From 66-474 sp044464225 (GTDB lineage: Bacteria > Pseudomonadota > Gammaproteobacteria > Xanthomonadales > Rhodanobacteraceae): a DNA stretch of 64,000 nt. This document shows positions 51,299 to 60,482 of the stretch, piece after piece. Position 1 is the first letter of the stretch; every line of letters begins with the position of its first letter. The notes below the pieces were generated by a model. The model saw only the letters and a list, made by a program, of their open reading frames with translations. It was not told where the DNA came from and made no database searches. The stretch is from NCBI GenBank assembly GCA_044464225.1, contig JBIQLN010000013.1, positions 36,561 to 100,560 on the forward strand, read 5' to 3'. The position numbers were made by a program, and so were the translations under genes.

Positions 51299-51924
51299 TG
51301 GTTTCCACAGCGGGCGCCGGGTGTGGCGCCTCCTCCCCCTTTCTAGTTGGTATGAAAGCTTTGCAGCCAGCCGAAGTACTCAATCAATGCCTCGTCCTAT
51401 GTCGGGTCTTGCGCCTCCTGCCACGTGTGTTGCCCCCGGGCACGCACAGACAAAGCATGCTCCGTACCAAGAGGGAGCTCCGGAAACCCGTTGTGACACT
51501 CGGATTCGCAAACTGTCGACTGGTTCGCGCGCGCGAGTGAAAGTGGTACTCAAGTTCGCGCGACACCGTCCGACAGACATCGTGGAAAATCCCGGGGCAG
51601 TCGGTTTGTACGTATCGCCGACTGCACACCCGCGGCCCGGCTGGTGCCGCGGCGCGACATGTTGGATGCGAAGATTGCGCATTTCCCGTCGAGTGCAACG
51701 AAGCGTGCGCCGGACCCATGACTTTCGGCATGGGTGCTCGGCGATCCCGCACGTGCAACGCATCGGTTGGGTGAGTCGCAGCGCGTGCAACGCGTTCACG
51801 CGAGGCGGCGTGGCTCGGCGCCGGGCGCGACGGGCCGTTCGGGGCCGGCGCGGCGTTCAAGCCCGCCGCGCCGCGGCCGATACAGCGTGGGAAGCCCGAC
51901 CTCCGGTGAAAACCGGAAGGAGAC
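51299..51924. other. 626-bp divergent region upstream of flhDC and cheR2
   Basis: The part next to flhD (51300-51500) is less GC-rich than the rest of the locus, as expected for a master-operon control region. At the far end is the sigma-28 promoter for cheR2 (51857-51883). Short frames on both strands have no recognisable product. Confidence 0.55.
51857..51883 (+). promoter_or_regulatory. Sigma-28 promoter of cheR2-cheD
   Basis: TCAAGCCC-N11-GCCGATAC, 41 bp before the cheR2 ATG. Confidence 0.7.
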
Positions 51925-52821
51925 ATGCCCATGCATCGCAATGCCGTCGCCGCTGCGGCCGAGCAGGATGAACCCGCGGCCGGCGGCGACATGCCGCAGC
52001 TCGGCGGCCCCGAATTCCGGTTCCTGCGCGAATTCGTCCGCGATCGGCTCGGCATTTCGCTGGGCGAGCACAAGAGCCACCTCGTGCAGGGACGACTGGC
52101 GCGCCGCCTGCGGGTACTGCGCCTGCCGGACTACGCCGCGTATTGCGAACTGCTGCGCGCGGATCCCGAACGCGAACTCGGCGAGCTTGCCAGCGCCATC
52201 AGCACCAACGTCACCTCGTTCTTCCGCGAGCCACACCACTTCGATTTGCTCGCGGAAGAGTTGCTGCCCGACTGGCTGGCGCGACAACGCCGCCGTGGAG
52301 ACCGGTTGCGCATCTGGTCGGCCGGCTGTTCCACGGGCGAAGAGCCTTACGCGATCGCGATGGTGCTGGCCGAGGCGCTCGAGCAACCCGGCATGCGGCA
52401 CGTCGATGCGAAAATCCTGGCCACCGACATCTCGCCGCGGGCGCTGGCGGCCGCACGCAGCGGGGTGTATGCCGCGGACAAACTCGACGGCATCAGCGAA
52501 TCGCGTCGTCGGCGCTGGCTGATCGAGGGCGCCGGTGAACAGGCGGGCCATTTCTCGGTGCATCCGCGCCTGCGCGAACTGGTCAGCGTGCGTCCCCTCA
52601 ACCTGATGCACGAGTGGCCGATGCGCGGCCCGTTCGACGCGATCTTCTGCCGCAACGTGGTGATCTATTTCGATCAGCCGAGCAAGCAGCGGCTGTTCCG
52701 GCGTTTCGCCGACATGTTGCCGGTGGGTGGGCATTTGTTCCTGGGACATTCCGAGTCCCTGTTCGGCGCGGACGCCGGTTTCGAGCTGGCCGGCCGCACC
52801 GCGTACCGGAAGAAGGGCTGA
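51925..52821 (+). CDS. cheR: Chemoreceptor methyltransferase CheR (copy 2)
   Basis: 298 residues, with the same domain plan as the CheR at 36536 but clearly diverged: FVRDRLGISLGEHKSHLVQG, STNVTSFFREPHHFDLLAEE, WSAGCSTGEEPYAIAMVLAE, FDAIFCRNVVIYFD. AAGGAG is 4 bases before the ATG. cheD follows with its ATG on the last base of the stop (TGATG). Which of the two CheR proteins serves which receptor cannot be read from sequence. Confidence 0.94.
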   Translation: MPMHRNAVAAAAEQDEPAAGGDMPQLGGPEFRFLREFVRDRLGISLGEHKSHLVQGRLARRLRVLRLPDYAAYCELLRADPERELGELASAISTNVTSFFREPHHFDLLAEELLPDWLARQRRRGDRLRIWSAGCSTGEEPYAIAMVLAEALEQPGMRHVDAKILATDISPRALAAARSGVYAADKLDGISESRRRRWLIEGAGEQAGHFSVHPRLRELVSVRPLNLMHEWPMRGPFDAIFCRNVVIYFDQPSKQRLFRRFADMLPVGGHLFLGHSESLFGADAGFELAGRTAYRKKG

Positions 52822-53450
52822 TGGCCGACGCATTCACCGACCGCAGAACCCCGTCCATCCCCCTGCGATCCATGCCGGGGTTCGAGCACGTGCGGCGGTT
52901 CTTCGACCCCAACCAGCACTGCACGGTGGTGAAGGTGCTGCCGGGCGAAATCTACGTCAGCACCCAGGAGGAACAGGTGGGCACCGTGCTCGGTTCCTGC
53001 GTGTCCGCGTGCATCCATGATCCGGTGCACGGCATCGGCGGCATGAACCATTTCATGTTGCCCGCGCCCGCCGAAGGCGGCTGTGACAACTGGACGCTTG
53101 GTCCGGGGCACGTCGCACGGTACGGCAGCGATGCAATGGAGCAACTCATCGACGCGGTATTGAAGGCCGGAGGCAAACGGCCGGACCTGCAGGTGAAGGT
53201 TTTCGGCGGCGGCCGCGTGTTGCCGCAGATGAGCGACGTCGGCCGGCGCAACATCGAATTCGTGCGCCACTACATCGCGCAGGCCGGTTTGCGATTGCTG
53301 GCGGAAGACCTGGGGGACGTCTATCCGCGCCAGGTGCAGTTCCATCCGCACAGCGGATTGGTGCGCGTACGCAAGCTGCGCCGTCGCGACGACGTGGCGC
53401 TGGTGGCCGGCGAATACGATTACATGAAACGGCTGGTGACGCGAGGGTGA
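52821..53450 (+). CDS. cheD: Chemoreceptor glutamine deamidase CheD
   Basis: 209 residues. Catalytic Cys in GTVLGSCVSACIHDP near residue 57 and His in GGMNHFMLP near 75, plus KVFGGGRVLPQMSDVGRRN. It deamidates receptor glutamines. It is paired here with CheR copy 2 rather than with cheB, away from the main che operon. Confidence 0.95.
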   Translation: MADAFTDRRTPSIPLRSMPGFEHVRRFFDPNQHCTVVKVLPGEIYVSTQEEQVGTVLGSCVSACIHDPVHGIGGMNHFMLPAPAEGGCDNWTLGPGHVARYGSDAMEQLIDAVLKAGGKRPDLQVKVFGGGRVLPQMSDVGRRNIEFVRHYIAQAGLRLLAEDLGDVYPRQVQFHPHSGLVRVRKLRRRDDVALVAGEYDYMKRLVTRG

Positions 53451-53521
53451 CGCAGGCCATGCGTCCCGCCGGCTCGATGCAACGGCCCTGCGGTTGCGGC
53501 ATCGGCGAATACACGCGGGGG

Positions 53522-53598
53522 TGGTGGCTAGGGGCGGAATCGAACCGCCGACCTCAGCATTATGAGTGCCGCGCTCTAACCGTCTGAGCTACCTAGCC
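53522..53598 (-). tRNA. tRNA-Met (CAT)
   Basis: 77-nt cloverleaf on the minus strand: acceptor GGCTAGG with CCTAGCC, anticodon loop CTCATAA (CAT), T-loop TTCGATT, encoded CCA. The acceptor and anticodon stems resemble elongator tRNA-Met; a CAT-reading tRNA-Ile2 is less likely. Confidence 0.93.
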
Positions 53599-53834
53599 GA
53601 ACCCGGTGCGCCTGCTCGATGGGTCCGGGATCGCGGGTGCGGAGGCCGATCGATTCGCCCGGATGCCGGGCGTGGCGCAGTGAGCCGATCAGTCTAGCGA
53701 ATGCCGGATGGCTGTCAAGCACAAGGCGGTCACTGGCTATACTTCCTGGTTCCACCACGCGAGTTGCCGCCACGACCACGCCTCCGCCAAGTCCGACCCG
53801 CATCCGGCGCTTCCACCTGGCGGAGCCCCTGGTG

Positions 53835-55160
53835 ATGCTCGCGACCGTCATGCAATGGCTGGTGCTGTCGATTTTCACCGGCGCGTTGGTCGGCGTTGGC
53901 TGCACGATTTTCCTGCGGGCGTTGTTCGCGACCGCTGGACGCGCGTACGCGGCGCCGCTGTGGTTGCAGATGACATTGTTGCCGCTGGGGGGCTTGGCCA
54001 ACGGACTCCTGCTGCACTATGGCTACAAGCTGCGCCGCAGCACCTTCAATGACAACGCCATCGTTGCCGTCAACGAGCAGCAGGGCAAGCTGCCGTTCCG
54101 TACGATGTGGATCAAGCCGGTGGCCGCTTTGATCACGCTCGGTTGCGGGGGTTCGGCCGGCAAGGAAGGCCCGTGCTCGCACATCGGGGCCAGCCTTGCG
54201 GCGACGGTCGGGCGTTTGCTGCACTTGAACCGGGAAATGCGCAAGCGCCTCCTGGCATGCGGGGTCAGCGCGGGCTTTTCCAGCGTATTCGGCACGCCCA
54301 TCGCGGGTGCGATCTATGGCGTCGAGATGCTGGCGATCGGCCGTATCCGCCACGATTTCCTGTTTCCGGGGATCGTGGCGGGCGTCACCGCCTTCGAGGT
54401 TTCGCGCTGGCTGGGCGTGCCGTATCCGCACTACGACATTTCGTTCGCGGGCGTCTTCACCGAGTGGCTGTTCCTGAAAACGGTGGTGATCGGGATCCTG
54501 TGCGGCGCGGTGGCATGGCTGTTCGTGGAACTGCTGCACCAGTCGAAGAAGGCGTTCGGTCGGTTGCGCGACCGCTACGCGTTGTGGCCGCCGCTCATGC
54601 CGGTGCTGGGCGGCGTGGTGCTGGCACTGCTGATCCTCGCGGTTCCGAACCAGTACCTCGGCCTCAGCCTGCCGCTGATGGATCGCGCCCTGCACGGCGA
54701 TGCGATGCCGTACCTCGGTTTTTTCTGGAAGGCGTTGCTGGTGGCGATCACGCTGGGTTCGGGCTTCTACGGCGGCATCGTCACGCCGCAGTTCGTGATC
54801 GGCGCCGTTACCGGCGGCGCGTTCGCGCACCTGCTGGGATTGAAGGCCGCACTGGGTGCAGCGGTGGGGCTGGTGGCCGTGGTGGCTTCGGCGTCGAACG
54901 CCCCGATCGCGGCGATCCTGATGGGCGTGGAACTGTTTGGCGCGGATTCCACGCTTTACGTGGCCGGCGCGTGCGTGGCCGCGTACCTCATCATCGGCCA
55001 TCGCAGCGTGTACCCCGAGCAGCAGATCGCCTTCAGCAAGTCCTCCTGGATTTTCGCCCGCGCCGATCTGCCGGTCGGACAAGAGAAAGTGCGCCTGTCA
55101 TATGGCCTGTTGCGCTGGTTGCGGATGCGGCGCAGGCAGGCGAAGCGCGGCAAGGCATGA
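53835..55160 (+). CDS. ClC-family chloride channel/antiporter
   Basis: About 441 residues and ten or more hydrophobic segments. GKEGP in CGGSAGKEGPCSHIGASL carries the gating glutamate of the ClC family, and GSGFYGGIVTPQFVIGAVTG is the second pore helix region. SNAPIAAILMGVELFG is also typical. No CBS domain. The start is uncertain: conserved-looking sequence extends upstream (RRFHLAEPLV), but no ATG, GTG or TTG precedes it in a credible place, so I use the ATG at 53835 (GTG at 53832 adjoining). Unrelated to motility; it marks the end of the flagellar locus. Confidence 0.88.
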   Translation: MLATVMQWLVLSIFTGALVGVGCTIFLRALFATAGRAYAAPLWLQMTLLPLGGLANGLLLHYGYKLRRSTFNDNAIVAVNEQQGKLPFRTMWIKPVAALITLGCGGSAGKEGPCSHIGASLAATVGRLLHLNREMRKRLLACGVSAGFSSVFGTPIAGAIYGVEMLAIGRIRHDFLFPGIVAGVTAFEVSRWLGVPYPHYDISFAGVFTEWLFLKTVVIGILCGAVAWLFVELLHQSKKAFGRLRDRYALWPPLMPVLGGVVLALLILAVPNQYLGLSLPLMDRALHGDAMPYLGFFWKALLVAITLGSGFYGGIVTPQFVIGAVTGGAFAHLLGLKAALGAAVGLVAVVASASNAPIAAILMGVELFGADSTLYVAGACVAAYLIIGHRSVYPEQQIAFSKSSWIFARADLPVGQEKVRLSYGLLRWLRMRRRQAKRGKA

Positions 55161-55162
55161 AC

Positions 55163-55230
55163 GGCGGACCCGGAGATTCGAACCCACGACCGTTTCGAAG
55201 GCCATGGGCGGGTACGCGCAACGGACCGCC
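55163..55230 (-). other. tRNA-like relic
   Basis: On the minus strand a 68-nt stretch begins GGCGGTC and ends GTCCGCC (six of seven acceptor pairs) and contains GGTCGTGGGTTCGAATC, the T-arm of tRNA-Arg in this window. The D and anticodon arms do not fold properly and there is no CCA. It may be a decayed tRNA or an attachment-site remnant. It starts 2 bp after the ClC stop. Confidence 0.4.
55175..55191 (+). repeat. 17-bp direct repeat, left copy
   Basis: GATTCGAACCCACGACC, identical and in the same orientation as 62519-62535 inside tRNA-Arg. It could be an att-like repeat or just conserved tRNA T-arm sequence. Confidence 0.5.
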
Positions 55231-55259
55231 GCAGCTTGATTGCCGGAATGGGTCGTCGG

Positions 55260-56159
55260 TCACTGCGCAACCAGCGTCCGCAACGCCTCCCTGATCCAGC
55301 GCTGGCCGCCATGGCCATGGTTGCGCTCGTGCCACACCATGCCCACTTCGAATCCTTCCACCGGAAATGGACATTCGGCGATTTGCAACTCGCTGGCCCG
55401 ATCGGACACCAGCCGCTCCGGAACGAGCGCGACGAGGTCCGACTGCGCCACGATGTGCGGCAGGAAGAGGAAGGACGACGCCGAGAGCACCACGTTGCGC
55501 CTGTAGCCGTGCGCAGCCAGCGCATCGTCAACCGGCGTGGCGAAGTCTGCGCCCCGCAACGAAACGATGACGTGCTCCAGCTTCGCGAATTGCGCAACGG
55601 TGATGCGCTTGCGCAGCTTGGGGTGGCCGCGCCGTCCGATCAGCACGTAGCGCTCGTCGAACAGATGTCGCGTCCGCAGGCCGGGCAAGGAGGCGTGCGG
55701 CGTCATCAAGGCCAGATCCACCTCGCCACGTGCCATGCGCGCCCCGAGCCGTGGCAAGTCCAGGTTGCACAATGCCACCCGCACGCCGGGCGCGTGCTGG
55801 CGCAGCCAGAGGATCAACGGCTGCCCCACCGCAGCCTGGATGTAATCGGTGCAGGCAATGACCACCGTCAGGTGCGCCCGCGCTGGATCGAAGCTGGTGT
55901 GCTCGCTGATCGTGGCGCGGACCTGGTCGAGCGCATGGCGCAGCGGGTCCAGTAATTCCAGCGCCCTGGCGGTCGGGATCATGCCGCGCCGCGCCGGAAC
56001 CAGGAGCGGATCGCCGAACACCCCGCGCAGGCGCCTGAGCCGCGCGCTGACTGCCGGCTGGCTCAGGTGCAGGCGGTGCGCGGCGCGGGTCACGTTCTGC
56101 TCGACGAGCAATGCCTCCAGTGTCACCAGGAGGTTGATGTCCACGTGCCTGTCATTCAT
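55260..56159 (-). CDS. LysR-family transcriptional regulator
   Basis: 299 residues, the standard LysR length. N-terminal winged helix: LLVTLEALLVEQNVTRAAHR, LHLSQPAVSARLRRLR. The effector domain begins near residue 90. It is divergent from the NmrA-type gene 108 bp away, the usual arrangement for a LysR regulator and its target. The spacer (56160-56267) is strikingly A/T-rich and should contain the binding site. Confidence 0.92.
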   Translation of the reverse strand: MNDRHVDINLLVTLEALLVEQNVTRAAHRLHLSQPAVSARLRRLRGVFGDPLLVPARRGMIPTARALELLDPLRHALDQVRATISEHTSFDPARAHLTVVIACTDYIQAAVGQPLILWLRQHAPGVRVALCNLDLPRLGARMARGEVDLALMTPHASLPGLRTRHLFDERYVLIGRRGHPKLRKRITVAQFAKLEHVIVSLRGADFATPVDDALAAHGYRRNVVLSASSFLFLPHIVAQSDLVALVPERLVSDRASELQIAECPFPVEGFEVGMVWHERNHGHGGQRWIREALRTLVAQ

Positions 56160-56267
56160 CCAGAAAATACTAGCCAAACAAAATGCGAATTTCACAAATA
56201 CGTGCCCATTCCCGAGAATGAGCGGCCATACAAGCACGCGGTGCTCGCGTGTTCCTCGGGAAACGAC

Positions 56268-57230
56268 ATGCCGGGTAGTTCTGAAAAGCCGTTGATAGCC
56301 GTGGTCGGTGCTTCCAGCAAGCAGGGCCGAAGCGTGGCGTCCGCCTTGCTTGCCAGCGGCCGTTATCGGGTCCGTGCCCTTGGCCGGAATGCCGTCAGTG
56401 CGCCGATGCTCCGGTTGGCCGAGCGTGGTGCCGAGATTGCGGTCGTGCCGCTGGAACTCGGCCATCGCGTCGAGTTCACGGCGGCATTTCGCGGGGCCCA
56501 GGGCGCCTACCTGATGACCCCGCCGACCAACCCGGCGCCAGATCAACCCGAACTGGCGCTCGGTCGTGAACTGGCCGATGCGGCGCATGCCGCAGGCGTG
56601 CAGCACGTCGTGTGGAGTGGCCTGGAGAACGTCGAAGCCCGCACCGCCAGCACCAAGTGGGCGCCGCACTTCACCGAAAAAGCAATGGTGGAGGATTACA
56701 TCCGCACTTTGCCGCTGCGCAGCACTTTCCTCTACCTCGCGTTCTATTACAGCAACCTGCTGGAGTATTACGTGCCGCAACAGGGCCTCGACGGCAGCCT
56801 GACCATCGCGATGTACCTGCCTGCGGATGTACCCATGCCCTTCGTGGATCCCCTGACGGCGACGGGGCCGGCCGCGCTGGAGGTATTCGATCATCCCGAA
56901 AAGTATGCGGGCCAGGCGTTGCCGGTGATTGGCGAAATCCTGACGGCCCGGCAGATCGTGGAGACCTTTGCAGCCGTCACCGGCAAGCTGGCGCACTACG
57001 CCTCCGCGTGCACGCGGGAGGCGTTGCTGCATCACTTCCCGGAACTGGGAACGGATGAATTGTTGGTTCGCGAACTGGTGGGAATGGCGGAATACGCCGT
57101 CGAGTTCGGCTACTACGCACCCGAGCGCGATTTGGCGTGGAGCCGGAAAATTGACCCACAAGCCTTGACGTGGCGACAGTTCCTGGTGCAAAGCGGATGG
57201 CAGGGCAACATGATGAGCTACCGTGAATGA
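56268..57230 (+). CDS. NmrA-type NAD(P)-binding protein
   Basis: 320 residues, atypical SDR. The nucleotide-binding loop is VVGASSKQGRSVASALLASG near residue 12, followed by VRALGRN and AYLMTPPTNPAPDQPELALG, then HVVWSGLEN. The family includes NmrA-like redox sensors and quinone or aldehyde reductases; the substrate here is unknown. The ATG at 56268 is just after the AT-rich LysR spacer; the longer upstream frame overlaps lysR and is unlikely. Probably regulated by the divergent LysR protein. Confidence 0.85.
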   Translation: MPGSSEKPLIAVVGASSKQGRSVASALLASGRYRVRALGRNAVSAPMLRLAERGAEIAVVPLELGHRVEFTAAFRGAQGAYLMTPPTNPAPDQPELALGRELADAAHAAGVQHVVWSGLENVEARTASTKWAPHFTEKAMVEDYIRTLPLRSTFLYLAFYYSNLLEYYVPQQGLDGSLTIAMYLPADVPMPFVDPLTATGPAALEVFDHPEKYAGQALPVIGEILTARQIVETFAAVTGKLAHYASACTREALLHHFPELGTDELLVRELVGMAEYAVEFGYYAPERDLAWSRKIDPQALTWRQFLVQSGWQGNMMSYRE

Positions 57231-57370
57231 CCGCCCGCATGGCGGGGTGCCCGGCTCATTCCAAGCTGGCGATACTGTCGCTCGAACTGTGGTCACCTGA
57301 TCCGCATCGAAGACGTGGCTTTTGCCCGCGCCTCGCCGAACGCAAGCGGATCGCGCTCCGCTGCCCGGGA

Positions 57371-58663
57371 TCATTGGGCAGCGAAAACTTCATCCACGTA
57401 AAGCGCTTCCTCGAGGTCCTGCGTGGAGTGCAGCCGCGTCCATTTCTTGAGTGCCGCCACCAGCTTGGTCCGCGGAACTTCGGTGCCACTGGCGACGCTC
57501 CCGTGCTTCCCCGGCTTGGTCGACATGAACGAAGTCATGCGCCGGTTCATCGCGAGCGGCTTGGCACCCGACGGATACCATTCCTTCCAGAGCGTCTTCG
57601 GCGTCGCGTTGAGGCTGCCGTGGTGTCCGACCTTGTAAACCGTGAGGTTCCTGAGCAGATCGGTGAACTTCTTCTGCCCGAGTGCGTACTCCCAATTCTC
57701 GATCTGCGCGTCGCCGGGGAACAGGAACCGGTGTCCGCCGCACTCGAAAAGCAGGATCACGCTGGTGTTGTTCATGGCGGTGTCCAGCGAGCGTACCAGC
57801 TCCAGGAGCTGGTCCCCGTGCGCGCTGCGCAGCGACTTGATGATCCAGCGCGCCCACAGGGGCGCGCTGCCACCGGTCGTGTGCCCGTGGCGGGGGAACA
57901 AGGCCATGTCGCCGGTTGAGCCGTCATTGTCGAGTCCGAGCGCCCTGCCTTGCAGGCTCCAGAACTCGTCGGCATCCGTGGCGCGCTCCTTGCGCACGTC
58001 GGCATGCTGTTTCACCGTCGGCGGACCCAGCACCGTTACCTTCACGCCCGGCAGGAACCGGGCCAGCCTGGTGGTCTTGCCGGCGTACACATAATCGTTG
58101 GGCGCCATCCGCATCAGGTTGCGGACCGCGCCGTCGTTGGAAATGTTGTCTTCGCCGATGAACGCCAACTGCTCGGCCGTGGCGGTGTGCCGGAACGAGC
58201 GTTGCAGTTTCGGAAGCGCGACCTCCACGGCGTGCCGGGCGATCGCCTGGAGCGACGCCAGGGTTTCCTGCCGGGCCGCCAGGCCCTTGAATCCGGGAGG
58301 TGCCTTGGCATCCACGGCGAGATCCGGCTGTTCCGTCCAGGGTTGCACGACGAAGCGGGGCTTGAGCGCGGCGATGACCGCGCCCGGTCCTTTTCCACGG
58401 GAACCGGGATCGAAACCGGCAATGTGGTCGCGATGACGGTGGGTCGCGACCACGGCGAACGGGTCCTTGCCGACCGTCTTCCGGATGTCCTCGGCAATCC
58501 CGGCCAGCAGTTTAGAGGGGCTGCTGCCGCTCGGCGCCGCCGTGGTGCCGAAGTCGATCAGCACGTGGCGCGGTTTTGCCCGCCCGGGATACCGGAACGT
58601 CAACAGGAAGCAGTCGCCGAAGCCGACCTGGTACATGCGCACCCGCACGCTCGTCGGAACCAT
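57371..58663 (-). CDS. Metallo-beta-lactamase-fold hydrolase (ComEC-like catalytic domain)
   Basis: 430 residues, no signal peptide. Metal-binding motif THRHRDHIAGF near residues 74-84, DFGTT upstream, FLFPGDAQ (third metal site) and VGHHGSLNATP (fourth). The layout matches the soluble ComEC/Rec2-type branch, which includes nucleases and phosphodiesterases. Third gene of a minus-strand cluster with the HExxH peptidase (3 bp gap) and patatin genes. Substrate unknown. Confidence 0.8.
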   Translation of the reverse strand: MVPTSVRVRMYQVGFGDCFLLTFRYPGRAKPRHVLIDFGTTAAPSGSSPSKLLAGIAEDIRKTVGKDPFAVVATHRHRDHIAGFDPGSRGKGPGAVIAALKPRFVVQPWTEQPDLAVDAKAPPGFKGLAARQETLASLQAIARHAVEVALPKLQRSFRHTATAEQLAFIGEDNISNDGAVRNLMRMAPNDYVYAGKTTRLARFLPGVKVTVLGPPTVKQHADVRKERATDADEFWSLQGRALGLDNDGSTGDMALFPRHGHTTGGSAPLWARWIIKSLRSAHGDQLLELVRSLDTAMNNTSVILLFECGGHRFLFPGDAQIENWEYALGQKKFTDLLRNLTVYKVGHHGSLNATPKTLWKEWYPSGAKPLAMNRRMTSFMSTKPGKHGSVASGTEVPRTKLVAALKKWTRLHSTQDLEEALYVDEVFAAQ

Positions 58664-58666
58664 GGC

Positions 58667-60436
58667 TCAGCCTCCGGGAGTCCAGCGGTCGCGGGCACGC
58701 GCCAGGTGCAGCCGGGCGAAGAAACCGCGGCTGAAGTCCTGGTCGCTGCGGTATTCGAAGAAGCCCATCTTGGCGAGGTAATCGAGGCGCGCCTGCTGGC
58801 GGGCGACATTCATGACGTTGTTGCCGATGCTGTACTTCAGCCGCCCGAATTCGTCGAGCACCAGCACGCCGCCGCCGTACAGGCGCACTTCCTTGCTGGT
58901 GGGAAGTTCCTCCGGGCGCTGCAGCCCGAACGCGCGCAACTCATGGCCGCGGACGGTGAGGATCTGCAGGTAGTCGATCACCGTTTCCCTGACGATCAGC
59001 CCGTCGGGTGCCACGCGGGCCACCGGGTGCACGGCCTGCACTTCGGTGTAGGCTTCGCGCGCGAGCTGCAGCGCATCGAAGTTCCCCCAGATGAACCGGA
59101 ATGCCTCATCGGGATCGCGGCGCAACGATTCGGAACGCAGGTTGCGGTACGACACGCGCCGGTCGAAGGCTTCCCAGCAGCCGTCGCCGTTGGCGTGGCT
59201 GACGGGTCCAATACCCCACGCGTGGAACGTGTCCCGGATGATCTGCCGATAGTGGTACTTCGAATCATCCGGCACCGTTTCCTTGTCGGCCGTGAGGAGC
59301 GCGCTCAGGTAGTCCCTGTACTGGAGATCCGTGGACGGAGCGTAATCGAGCGCCCTGACGCACATCGTCAGGAGATGATTGGCCGCCGCCACACCTTCTT
59401 CGACGACGCGATCGCCGTCGCACTGCCCGCGCGACACGGTGCCGAGGCCGGCGACGCGGGCGACCCACACCGCGAGAAACGCATCCATGACCGCGGCGAC
59501 GAGGATTTCGCCCCGCCGGTGCGGTTCTTCCCACTCGGGATCCTCGAGCCACCGCGCGGACGGTCTCAGTGCCACGGACCGCCGCAGTGCCGTGGCCGCG
59601 CCATTGGGAATGGAAGTGCCCACCTGTTCCGCCAGCCCGAGCAGCGCGGAAGCCTTGAGCCTGGATGCCGTCAACTCGTCGCGGGGGATCAGGGCGCGCC
59701 GGCCGCGCATCACGCGTCGCCGGATCAGGACCTGCTCGACGATGGCGCGGTCCGACAGTACCGACAGCAGCGCCACCACGTCGGCAAAACCTTCGTGGAA
59801 CGCGGCCTGGTCGGGCGAGGAAGGGTCGATGTAGCGGGGGCGCAAGCCATCGAGTAGCGCATGCGTCATTTCGTGCGCGACGACATCGTGGGACAGGCAC
59901 GTGTGCACGATCCGCCCATGCGGGTCCGGAAAGTACCCGAAGCACAGGCAGCGGTTTTCGCGCTGGTAGTACGCATTGGGTCCGGCAAAGGCGTGGGGCG
60001 CGATGTGGAGCTGGTGGCCCTTGAAGCCGTAACGGGTACGCCGTCCCAGCGCGCTTTCGAAGAAACCGAGGGTGCGCATCGCGACGGCGTAGACGTTCTG
60101 CTGGTGGAATCGCGGGTCGCCGATGAGGCGGGTGGCATCCTTGCCCGCAAAGGGATCGAGCCAGTCGTCGCCCTGCTGGTAACCGCCCCGCATGGGCAGG
60201 TAAAGGCGGTCGCGCGAGGCGTCGTAATCGACCACCTTGATGCGCGCGCCGCAGGGTCCATCCATCAGCGGCTCGGCGGTGATCTGCGCCGTGGCCGTGA
60301 GGATCTTCCCGTTGCGCCGGAACGCCGGATCCTGGGCCAGGATGGTCAACGAGCGCAGCGGCGCGGATTCGCCGCGCGTCGGGGCCGGATTCGTCTGCGC
60401 ACCCCGTCGTTTGCCATGTACGACGCGCCGAGCCAT
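58667..60436 (-). CDS. HExxH metallopeptidase-like protein (thermolysin-like gluzincin)
   Basis: 589 residues, without a signal peptide. Zinc motif HEMTH near residue 187, with the downstream Glu helix FHEGFADVVAL near 213, the M4-type gluzincin layout. Around it are ENRCLCFGYF and SLRRDPDEAFRFIWGNFDAL; the C-terminal third has no domain I recognise. The first 45 residues are basic. A cytoplasmic gluzincin of this size is unusual. It lies between the patatin gene (46 bp upstream) and the MBL gene (3 bp downstream). Confidence 0.75.
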   Translation of the reverse strand: MARRVVHGKRRGAQTNPAPTRGESAPLRSLTILAQDPAFRRNGKILTATAQITAEPLMDGPCGARIKVVDYDASRDRLYLPMRGGYQQGDDWLDPFAGKDATRLIGDPRFHQQNVYAVAMRTLGFFESALGRRTRYGFKGHQLHIAPHAFAGPNAYYQRENRCLCFGYFPDPHGRIVHTCLSHDVVAHEMTHALLDGLRPRYIDPSSPDQAAFHEGFADVVALLSVLSDRAIVEQVLIRRRVMRGRRALIPRDELTASRLKASALLGLAEQVGTSIPNGAATALRRSVALRPSARWLEDPEWEEPHRRGEILVAAVMDAFLAVWVARVAGLGTVSRGQCDGDRVVEEGVAAANHLLTMCVRALDYAPSTDLQYRDYLSALLTADKETVPDDSKYHYRQIIRDTFHAWGIGPVSHANGDGCWEAFDRRVSYRNLRSESLRRDPDEAFRFIWGNFDALQLAREAYTEVQAVHPVARVAPDGLIVRETVIDYLQILTVRGHELRAFGLQRPEELPTSKEVRLYGGGVLVLDEFGRLKYSIGNNVMNVARQQARLDYLAKMGFFEYRSDQDFSRGFFARLHLARARDRWTPGG

Positions 60437-60482
60437 TGCCCCCTCCGCTGCAGAATGCGAGACGCGAACCGGGACGCTGAAT

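Noticed and set aside
53522..53598. tRNA-Ile2 reading ATA
   Set aside because: A CAT anticodon allows it, but the stems resemble elongator tRNA-Met more closely.
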